Origin: Icerya purchasi
Taxonomy: Eukaryota; Arthropoda; Insecta; Hemiptera; Monophlebidae
Assembly (NCBI GenBank): GCA_039619475.1
Contig: CM077116.1
Location: forward strand, 32,437,183-32,501,182
Length of the DNA: 64,000 nt
Direction: 5' to 3'
Below, one piece after another: positions 54,743 to 64,000 of the stretch. The notes beneath the pieces were generated by a model, which saw nothing but the letters and a program-made list of their open reading frames with translations, had not been told where the DNA came from and searched no databases. Made by a program: the position numbers and the translations under genes. Position 1 is the first letter of the stretch. Each line of letters begins with the position of its first letter.

Positions 54743-56100
54743 CATAAGAAAAAAAAGGTTTTATCATTAAAAGCTGACGAACCAGAGGGAAAGGAGTAAA
54801 TGACATTGCACAAATCCTGATAGATGATCGTAAAGATTGTCGCTTTATGCTTTGGTCATTACATGTGTCTTCAGCGTATTCGACGCTATAGAAATGCTCT
54901 GGCATTTTCTTTTTATCTTAGAAGTATGTATGTGCGTGTACGGCCATTAGCTTTTAACGAGCAAACACATGGCAACGCTCAGATTACACCAGAGCATTCG
55001 GGGCCAGTTTTATCGTTATCGTCACCTTTCATATTATAATGAGATATAAATCAAAATATCCTTGCGTCTTTTAAACGGGATTTTATGTTACGATTTAGTT
55101 GCCTCTTTTTTTTCCCATTATGTTAACTTTGAAAAAATTCCGAAAACGCAACTTATAATGTAGTAACGACGTTTTTATAAGCAAACACCTGGTATTATAA
55201 CTGGAGAAATTTCGACGACAAGCAAAGATTTACTACGCAATTTTCTGATTTGTGACCTTTATTGTTTTGTAATATACATTATAATTAAAAAATAAACAAA
55301 GGTTTCGTACATATTTTTTCAAAGAATTAAAAAATTGCCTACAATTTTTTGGGTCATTTTCTTCATTTTCTCTGCTGTACCGAGAACACGGCTTTCTAAT
55401 GACGATATTGGACCCCCTTTCCTCAGCAGTTATAACTGCAGTTGATCAAACGTTTTTTTTCTTGCTGCGAATTAAATTGAATTTCAGAAGTTTCGTCGTG
55501 TACAGGAAGCTATTTCATTTTTTTCTGACAGCTATTCTAGAATCTTCGCCACAACAATGCAAGTTATCACTAATGACACAATACTCTTCGTGGTTTTCCA
55601 CAGTTGTTAATGGATTTTTGTTTACATCGTCAGACTAACACGTTGAAATTTGATAGTGAGCAAAAACCACAATGTAAACAACAGTTCTAAATGGTGGAAT
55701 TGGAACGTTTTCTGCAATTGTCGACAACGAACTCTATTTTTTGCACTATAGTTATTTTTGCATCAAATTCCTTCACTATTATAGTTCCGGCTGCTAATAT
55801 TTCGTCAATAACTTCTAAAATGAACTGTAACAGTAATACTAAACAGAATTTTTCTTGAACTGCGTTGTAATTCGGCCTCACAATCTAAAAGCCATGTTCT
55901 GAAAGCGGTTGTTGTCATTCAGGCATTTTTATTAGCACGATATAAAACTAGCAAACTGCCTTTTCTAAAACTTTTAAAACTTCGAGGATTAGCTGCTTTT
56001 ACTATCATCAAAAGCTTCCGCTTGTTTAGAATTGGTGTTTATAACCTACCATTTGGTGTAGTTCTGTAAAATAATCCAATTTTATCGTCATTGCAGTTGT
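54546..56100. other. Non-coding stretch
   Basis: A-run of about 37 bases at 54705-54740. Unrecognised frames at 54824-55039, 55399-55638 and 55687-55881 (minus, VLLLQFILEVIDEILAAG) have no domain I know. Confidence 0.45.
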
Positions 56101-56104
56101 TCCG

Positions 56105-56920
56105 GGGACTAAACATCTATAGAAGTTATGGAAAGTTAGACGGAAGCTAATCCTGATCGTTTCCGATTCTAAAGGCGTTCTTCAAGCCATCTCTTCTCCT
56201 CCTGCTTATTACTCTAAAGATATAATTCTTTCAATTCGATCTCTCGTCTCCACGTTGTTCTCATCCCGTTTCATTCTCATAGACTTTCTATGGGTTCTTA
56301 GTCATTGTAACATAGAGGGCATGACTCTAGATGGTTCAACCGCCCGCAAAGATCTATTCTTCAACTCTTTTCCTTCTTCACACATCCTTTCCCTATCACG
56401 CTCGACTTTCGTTGAACATTTAGCCATCTTTATTCTCTAATCGCTATTCGTAGTAGCGTCTTATTCAACTGGTTCCTTGTTCCCTGCCTTGGTTTCACTC
56501 TATTCTTGTCTGCCGTCGTTCCACTGTCATTTCCTTAATTATATTCAGGATCAATTATTCTTTTCTCCCCTTTTCTCCTTTTCGATTCGTTTTGTCGTCT
56601 TCTCCTTTCTGCTTTCTTCATGTTTCTAAACCTCTTGTATTTGTGATTCTAATCATACCTTTTTTTCGAATGTTCTGCTCTCCTCAACGAACGCTCCCTT
56701 CTATACGGCCAACTTTTAGCTTTGGATCTTCCTACTTCTTATAACACAACCTATATCATTTCCTTCTCTTTGCCGTCAGTTGTTCCGCTGCTGCTGTCCT
56801 TTGTGAATTTCATTTCTGACCGCCCGGCTATTTAGTCTTTTCAATCGAATTATCATGTTGTTGGGTCAAAACCGCTGGCGCGCCCAGGGTGGGGAAAATA
56901 AATTGAAGAAAAAAGCATTT
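56105..56920 (+). pseudogene. LINE (family A relative), RNase H and C-terminus
   Basis: The plus strand reads VSDSKGVLQAISSPPAYYSK near 56160 (second-Asp motif DS.GVLQAI) and DFLWVLSHCNIEG near 56280 (W.PSH.NI motif with changes). The C-terminus near 56655 reads CDSNHTFF. The 3' UTR near 56862 carries TTGTTGGGTCAA and CGCTGGCGCGCCCA. Frameshifts and stops are frequent. Confidence 0.7.
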
Positions 56921-57024
56921 TCATTTGCGTTGAATTACTGTTCGATGTTGGTGAACTCTCACTCTAAAAAGAAAAAAAAAGAAAAGTAAACTGGCGTTTT
57001 TATTCTAAAAAAAAAACAAAAGAA

Positions 57025-57400
57025 TCCGAATCTTAATCAGACTGCGTATTAATCACTCACTTCTACCCTCTTCACGATTTCGTTTTTCCCTGTCCCCTTC
57101 TCCCGATTGTCCCCTTCATAATTCCATTTCTCCTCTCATATGTGATGCAAACCACATCTTCTTTGAATGCCCTGCCCTTGATTCCGAGCGCTTTGTTTTG
57201 TACTCGAAAATCTTGGCACTGGGTCTTCCTGCTCCGTATAATTCTTCCTTTGTCCTTTCCTTTCCATATCCAGATATAATCCCTGTACTCCAATCTTTCC
57301 TAAGATCTATTTCTAATCGTCTTTTTATTTAACCTCTTCCTTAATTTCTGTTGTTGTTGGGTCAATGCCGCTGGCGCGCCCAAAAAAAAAAAAAAATAAA
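57025..57400 (+). pseudogene. Second copy of the same LINE 3' end
   Basis: Severely truncated. After RINHSLLPSS-type text near 57045 comes CDANHIFFECPALDSERFVL (about 57142-57200), then an open frame to the stop near 57331. The 3' UTR repeats TTGTTGGGTCAATGCCGCTG and GGCGCGCCCA and ends in an A run (57381-57396). It lies in direct orientation about 100 bases after the first copy. Confidence 0.75.
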
Positions 57401-58146
57401 AAAAAAAAAACAAAAAACATTTGCTAGTGATCGGCGGCGCGGTACTGTCTGCACGGGAAACGTTAAAAGTGCTATCAGGAGTTCTCCAGGAGAAGACCGA
57501 AGTTTTCTTCTGCTTTTTTCTTGTCCCCACCAGATAGTCCCTCGAAGGAAAAAGGTATTTTTTTAAAACAGTGGACAGCAGGGAGTGCAGTGACTTAAAA
57601 GTAAATGTGCATGAACAAAATTAATCAGTGGTATAAAATAAAAATAGGTAACAAAAGCTTAAAATAAATAATGTTTGCGAAAACTCCCTGCAAAGCGTAC
57701 CGAAAATAGAAACAATAACAAGGATAAAAAACATAGTCACTGTTACAGTGTAGTCGAGGTTGCGTACGTAGTTATAGTAATATGAGTTGAAACAAATAAA
57801 TATGTAAATAATTAAACTGAAGTTTAGATAGAAAGAAAGTTACTATTTCACAAAAAAAAAATATAAAAAAAATGAGTAATAAAAATAGGAAAGTATTAAT
57901 GGAACGCACAGGTACGCATGTATGGTAAAGTAAACTATGAAATATGAGTATCGCAAATAAAAATATATTATAAATTGTGAAAAATGTACAGTGTTAGTCA
58001 ATGATACGTGCATACTTATAGTTAATAGGAGGATCAAAAGACTCGGTCAATACAGAATTGAATAAGTTTTTCATATTATGGATTCACGGTTGACTACAGT
58101 AGCAGGCGAAACTGAATAAGCCCCTTATTTAGTATGTCTCTATACC
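57401..58146. other. Non-coding stretch
   Basis: The first ~180 bases (57420-57550) are GC-richer and unassigned. The remainder is AT-rich with no recognised gene. Confidence 0.45.
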
Positions 58147-58345
58147 TCAGATCAACATCGTTTGGTTGTAGCCACTTAAATTTAGCATAGAGTGCATCAC
58201 ACATTTCCTGTGTAAATAACGCATATGAGGGAAAAAGGTTAGTCTATCATCTACGATTACACCAAAAAGTACCCCCAGCGTAAAAATAACAGCGATTAAT
58301 AAACACGATCCTTCAGATCTAGCTGGGAGCAACTATCGAACTTCT
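58147..58345 (-). pseudogene. LINE RT scrap (GVIVDDRLTF motif)
   Basis: The minus strand reads FGVIVDDRLTFFPHMRYLHR, the segment after the FADD palm motif (usually YLG..LD..L.F..H). Only about 55 residues remain. Confidence 0.6.
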
Positions 58346-58651
58346 AGATGAGAGCTTTTTATAACTCATGTAGAACAGTCGGCTTTAATTGATTTTTCAC
58401 ATAATTAAATAAACGTTTTATAAGTACGATACAAAAATTTTACAGACTAGGCTGCTTTTATAGCATTTTTAAATTGCTTACAGTGTAAAAATTACATAGT
58501 TACATACGAGAATTGCTTCCTTAGTAATTTGTAAGTAAAAATTGGAACATCAGTAGTTGAAACTTTATTTTTCGATTTTTAAAATTTGATATATTTATTC
58601 ACTTTATAAAACTGATATTAAATATAGATAAGTTCGTACCTGTTTGTTAAT

Positions 58652-58782
58652 ATTTATAAAATAAAGTAAATAATTACCTCAATAATAAAAAAAAAAAATA
58701 GTATTATATAATTTATTAAAGTAAATTATATAATACTATTATTTTTTTTTACTAAGGTATTCATTTATTTTATTTTATAAAC
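58652..58782. repeat. Hairpin element, about 130 bp
   Basis: Left arm TTTATAAAATAAAGTAAATA... through TAGTATTATATAATTTA and right arm TAAATTATATAATACTATTA... through TTATTTTATTTTATAAA are near-perfect reverse complements of about 62 bases around a short spacer at about 58714-58719. AT-rich, MITE-like. Confidence 0.7.
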
Positions 58783-58799
58783 TCAGATTACTTTAATTT

Positions 58800-59725
58800 A
58801 TAATTCAAATTTACTTCGCATTAACATAATATTAAATTTGGAATATCGATTGTTGTGAACCTCGTTTAAGAATTAAGCAAAGAAGTGAGCTATAAATCAG
58901 GTGTAGCGACTGTAAAATATTTGCGTAAATTCAATGATATTTTTACTGCATATCTAATTAATTAATTTGCGATGGAAACTAAGATGGTGGGTAGATATTA
59001 GCATTATGTAATAAACTTCTTTATTCTGTAAGATTTAAACAAAAACATCTACGATAATTCAATAACGAGTCACAAAACAACTATGTACTTGTTCACATAT
59101 TTAGTTTTCCAGAATTTAACTATTCTAGGCTAGTTAGACTCATTTTGGAAAATCTCCGTGGCATCTAGCTGATTTAAAATTTTAATGCATCAATGTGGTC
59201 TTTTACCAGTGTAAGAAGTTTGACAGAAATCGAAAACTCGACCACGTCCATAAGCTTTTCTTTTAAGGCTTGGCGAAAAAATTTATCTAGAAATTACGAA
59301 AAAATTAAATGGAAAAATTGCATGGGAGTTTCAAAGTTATAAGGAAAACCAGATTTTTCTCCATGTTGCAAGATGTAATTTACCCATTTCCTTCATTTAC
59401 AATGACTTGCTATCATTTCTTCGTAGCCTATGCCTAATGCATATTGACCTCATTTCTTACTAACTACTAACGCGTTGACCAAAACTTTCTTGTTGACATT
59501 CCGGAGAAAGCAAAACTTGTAGCGCCACTTACCGACTTATATCCTTTATCCTGACTTTAGAGTATTCTAATATTACTTTGCGAAAATAATAATTTCAGAC
59601 CTCTTTGTTGCCTGAACTTTTTTGTGACAGCTTGTAATGATCTAAGGCGCTGTAAAGGTTCATTGTCGAATTTTATAGCGTCGGGATAACTTTGAAGCAT
59701 CTTAGATGTTATTTTTACTTTATGG

Positions 59726-59758
<33 letters not shown>

Positions 59759-61050
59759 CGGAAGTTCGGAAATCACCGCGGCTTAGTTTGTTTGCATCGT
59801 ATGATAATGAGATTTATATATAAAGTTTAGGCAAGAAACGACGTTTAGTTTAAATTAGCGAATTTCGAAAATTGAATCGGTTGGTTCCATTCATCTTTGT
59901 CTTCTTTTCTTGCCTTTGCTCTATTCAAACGGCACCTTTTGCAGTCTAGTATAATTTTTTCGGATTAAATTTTTTCTCTTTCTTTTTTACTTGTTCTGTC
60001 CTTCTTCTCTTTCACAATATACCGACTACTTTCATTTCCGATGTCAGTCTATGGTTTTGTTGGAGCGGCCAAATATTGCACAAGACTTCGGCTGTACTAT
60101 TTTTTGTAAACTTCTGATGTAGTAAGTAAAATTCGTCGAAAGATTTCACGAAAATTTCAAGCTCTCAATTGCATGTTTCAGGATTTGTCGTCATTTCTGC
60201 GATATTTACCGAAATAGGTTATTAGTATAAATGATCTGTAATACGTAAATCGTAAATAAACATTTGCTTTTACATGGCGTTTACCTGAAAACTTTCACCT
60301 TTTTTATACCACAGAAGGTTGTGGAATAAGTTTTTCGGTTTTATTAAATGCCATATAAAACCGTCACTGTTCGCATCTCTCTTTTAGCGGAGCGCGATAG
60401 TTTATGGACTATAAAACCTTTCTCGTAGGAAATTTGGGTTAGCAGTGAAAACCGCGTTAAAATCCGTATGTGTTTTTTCAGATTAATTCGAAGGAATGGC
60501 TTTTAGCAATTTCCGTGTATGCAGGTATATGAAATAGGTTTACTACTATTTTCTCATTGATAACTAGCTGTTGCATCCGTTTCAGCTATTACGTACACAA
60601 TAATTATTGCTAGTAAATTTACTCGCTATAATAAATCAAAGAAGTTCTTTGTTATTTATTTGTTGTTTTTTTTTTTTTTTTGAGTGTTTAGCTCCGACGA
60701 AATAATTCCGATTAAAAATATTTTCTGTTAGTGCCGAAAAATTTTTGGTACCGCATTGGGGAAAACAAAAGAGCCAACGAACACAGTGTTTAGGTAAGAT
60801 GAAATATGTAATTTTTAATTACTGACACGCGATTAATTATTTATTTTGGTACTTGAAGTTTAAGAATCGGGAAGTATGGAAACAACAGTCTAGATGAATA
60901 GATAATATACGTGAAATATAAACATTTCCGCAGGATCGAAAAAGACAGACGTGAATAGAATCGACTTGAGGAAGTTTACCCCTCAAACCAGAACATTTTA
61001 TATTTTATATACGTACATATTGAGACGGATTCGGCAGTTGTAGTGGTTTA
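58800..61050. other. Non-coding stretch
   Basis: No gene recognised. A T run of about 29 bases lies near 59728-59756 and another near 60668-60681. Confidence 0.5.
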
Positions 61051-61079
61051 ATTACGCTTTATACGGTTTCTGATAATGC

Positions 61080-61720
61080 TGTCCGAGGTAGAAATTATTA
61101 TTTCGATTTTTATTCATTTTATATTTCGGGTTTTTCTCGGGCAGCAGAGATGACGGTGAATTGCGATCGGAGATGATATTTCGACCGAGAAGCCTGGTTA
61201 TTCCGGACGCAGCCGTTCTGTCGGCTGTGTTGCGGGGGTGAACTGGTTGCGCGGGGAAATCGCGGTCGCGTTTACCGTCGAAACGTATAAGTACGGAGCG
61301 TGTAGCTACGAGAGTCGCGAGAGAATTGGTGAAATCCCGGAAAGACAGGGTAGCAGCCGATTTGAAATACATATTAATATAAGAACGTTCTAGAAAATCG
61401 GCGTGCGTGTTAATTGATAAGGTACGGGGTAATTTTCAGCGATCGACTATATCGTTTGGAATAGCCCACCGTGTACCGAAAAATCTTCGTTCGTGCTAGA
61501 AACGGTAAATCGATAATAAGTTTTAATTCAGTTGTTAACTAGATCAATTCGGTTGTACACGCGAGTCGGTTCACACGAGTCGGTAATGATTCGTGGTCGT
61601 TTTTTAATCGTTGTCGGAAGAGCACGCCGTCACGTGTATCTTTTTGAACCCTAGTCATAATTAATGTCCGCTCCGTAATTTTGACCTGTATTTCGTTTTT
61701 GTAATTTGCAATATTCAAAA
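61080..61720. other. GC-richer, CpG-containing unique segment
   Basis: Clearly richer in G, C and CpG than its surroundings (61140-61350 especially), with no transposon signature. The minus strand has a 106-codon frame (61372-61052) rich in Arg, Ser and Asn with no recognised domain. It might be an exon, a 5' end or a conserved regulatory region of a host gene outside the window, or old unique DNA. Confidence 0.3.
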
Positions 61721-63229
61721 TTTTGTTTCATTTGTGTTTTTTTTTACTTTATTTAAATACACGCGTTTCATGGAAATAGGTTTCGTTATTGGACACGTGG
61801 TTACCCCGTGATATCTCCACCGGGAGAGATACCGCCATCGAACGGCGGATTTCGCGAGTTGGGTTTTTTTTATATATACATATTTTTTTTGATTAAAAGC
61901 CTAAAGCTCTGCTAGGCCGAGCTTCCGGTAATAGCAAGCCGGTATATTTTTGCTATTGGCGCCCACAAAGATAGTTTCGGACATATATATTCTTTTTTTT
62001 TGTATTTTTTTTTTTGTTGTTATTATTTCGCTCGATCAACTGGCGACTGGAAATATCGATTCACATCAACTGGCGTCCGAAATTAGTGACTCCATTTTCA
62101 ATTTATATCAATATATATATATATATATATATATATTGTTTATTGAATGTAATGGTCACTTTTTTATAATTAATAGACAAATAAAAAAAATAAATAAAAT
62201 AAAAATACGGGGCGGTCTTTTGAGGAAAAAATAGTTAAACAATTGCCTTATCATTAGATGTAGCGAGTGAAAAATCTAAAGAAGCGTTATCGAGTTCTAT
62301 CGATTCATTGGAGTGAGCTAAATAGATATTAATAGACTCGCTGACAAGCCAAAAGGAAATTGTGCAAAGTTCTATACTTGCATTATGTAGCTACTGGTTC
62401 GGGCTTCGGAAAATTTTCAACTTAATTTTGTCGGGGTGTTCCGGGTTAAAAATTATTACTACCTTTGGGAGTAATGAATGACTGCCATTATAGCGTGCCT
62501 TAAGAGAAGGTAATTATCCTGTAGCTGCAAACACGCCATCCCTTCGAAGGATTTGCGGTTTTTTACGAGTGACAAAACGCTTTTGCGGTATTAGAGCCTC
62601 TGGGAAATTTATTACACACCGCTACGTAGCTAAAGTCACCGTAGTCGCTTTCACTTTCGGCCTATATTATCATGTTCGTCATTTTAATAATAATTAAATG
62701 GTGCTTTATTTTATATATCGTGTTGTTAAATGTGCTCCATACGTCAGGCGGCGTTTATCTGATTCATTCTTGAATTACACCTTTTACCCAGTTTGCGTTT
62801 TAATAACATTTACTTTGTTTGGCGCATGCTGTTTGTTTACAACCTAATTTAATGACACGCACACTGCACACCATTTTCCAATTATTCCTATCACGATCGC
62901 TTTTGAAATAAACCCGGTTCAAACGGAAGCAACTGCCATCGACATTTCCGTTATTTAACCAATGCAAAGATATCTTCCGTGAATTCTACACAAAATAGAA
63001 AAAACAGCATTAACTGTTGACATTTTTAGTTCAGCATACATGTTCACCACTTCGTTGTAAGAAAGCAACAACGATATTTCATATTTTTTTTTTTTTTTTT
63101 TTTTTTTATTGTTATTTTTTTTATTTTACATATATGAAAACCATCCAATTAAGTTTTAGATTCCTCTACTTCACATTGTGTAATCATTATAATCTTTATC
63201 TTAAAATGCTATAATTTTAATATAAATTA
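61721..63229. other. Non-coding stretch with microsatellite
   Basis: (AT)n run at 62110-62136 and a T run at about 63085-63107. No recognised gene. Confidence 0.5.
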
Positions 63230-63880
63230 ATATTGGTCTTTCTATATTCCAATTCGTTTTTGGGCCAGTTCATTAAAAATTTTCATCTTTTCCTGCACTA
63301 ATTCTCCACAGCCTTCTGCTATCTCTATATTTAAAATGTCGCATCCACTCAGAATATGTGCTGTACACTGTCTTGCTCGTTGTATCTAATGCAATTTTCA
63401 GTTTCCGCTACGTTAAATCTTTTGAGATCGATTTTGAAATTTCCATGTCCTGATATGAATTGTACGTTGTTAACATTCGGAGTATAGTACCTGTGTTATT
63501 GAATCTCTCTTTAATTGTTGGAAAAAAACTTTTCATTATTCCGTCATGACTTATCCACACCGTTTTAAACTTTTCCATATATTATTCGCTGATACACTTT
63601 TTTTGAAAGTTTGTCTAGCTGTTAAAATGTTATTTTCTATTATTATTATATATCTTTTATTCGTATATGTGATATTTTCGAAAGTTTGTTCTACCTTTAA
63701 TTCATTTTTGATTGCAAAAATATTGTGACATATGTTGTTCTATTTCTAAATATAAAGGTATTCCAGCTATAACTAATTCATTTGTATAATTTCTTGTTTT
63801 GTAAGCTTTGATTAGTTTGATTGCTATGATATTTTGTGTATGATCGCTAAAATTTTTTGAAATTTATTCATATCTGTAAG
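63230..63880 (-). pseudogene. R1-like LINE C-terminal fragment
   Basis: The minus strand across frames gives LVIAGIPLYLEIEQHMSQ near 63760, SFFPTIKERFNNTGTILRM near 63515-63475, FISGHGNFKIDLKRFN near 63450-63405, then CDILNIEIAEGCGELVQEKM near 63330. The SFFP.IKERF...FISGHG.F order matches the C-terminal part of R1-type ORF2 and the fragment at 41600-42250. Frameshifts are present. Confidence 0.65.
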
Positions 63881-64000
63881 AATAAAAATTAACGGTAATA
63901 TCACGTATATCGTGACTAATTTGTTGAACGCGTTACGGTAAAAATTATTTCAGTTTTGGTTTCTGTTTCAATTCCACGATTAACGAAATTGCTATCTCCA

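Noticed and set aside
55687..55881. 64-codon minus frame with helical text
   Set aside because: No recognisable domain, and neighbouring frames are equally open.
57300..57566. Overlapping frames on both strands near 57300-57566
   Set aside because: They run through an A-rich tail of a LINE fragment and low-complexity Lys/Phe tracts.

Overview
The window looks like AT-rich nuclear DNA of an arthropod, most likely an insect. There is no prokaryotic gene organisation and no convincing host protein-coding gene. Most of the recognisable content is non-LTR retrotransposons (Jockey-like, RTE-like, R1-like and RNase H-bearing I/LOA-like), together with Helentron-like rolling-circle remnants, tRNA-derived SINEs, palindromic non-autonomous elements and microsatellites. 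The insect assignment rests on the mix of LINE clades and is an inference. No species can be named from the sequence.

Layout. Positions 1-4075 hold decayed LINE fragments in both orientations. Positions 4080-13490 are mostly non-coding, with two SINE-like elements (6480-6768 and 8155-8545), a degenerate ~305-bp tandem repeat and a small hairpin element. Positions 14291-20546 form a 6.26-kb inverted repeat. Its arms meet with no spacer at about 17653, and each arm contains a ~285-bp tandem repeat and a captured LINE endonuclease fragment. From 20566 to 26605 an older plus-strand Jockey copy is split by a nearly pristine minus-strand Jockey element (about 20929-25365) with intact ORF1 and ORF2. 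Positions 26610-28760 hold a decayed Helentron-type helicase/endonuclease gene. A decayed RNase H LINE (28765-33045) follows, interrupted by a Helentron-related inverted-repeat element (30119-31446).

Positions 33046-33700 are an RTE 3' fragment. A minus-strand I/LOA-like LINE (33830-41300) is interrupted by an intact RTE element (35655-39176) flanked by an 11-bp target-site duplication. Then come R1-like and RTE-like ruins (41600-47040) around a near-perfect 728-bp palindrome (45519-46246). Positions 47040-64000 are mainly non-coding DNA with scattered LINE 3' ends, a solo copy of the RTE 5' region (54327-54545) and a GC-richer unique stretch near 61100-61700.

Functional picture. Only two elements look able to encode working machinery: the Jockey element (ORF1 nucleocapsid-like protein and ORF2 endonuclease/reverse transcriptase joined by an ATGA stop/start overlap) and the RTE element (998-residue endonuclease/reverse transcriptase). 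The other LINE material is truncated, frameshifted or nested. The observations I rate most worth following are the giant foldback-like inverted repeat, the conserved RNA-like pairing at the RTE 5' end that also occurs as a solo copy, and the Helentron-related pieces. All coordinates of decayed elements are approximate.
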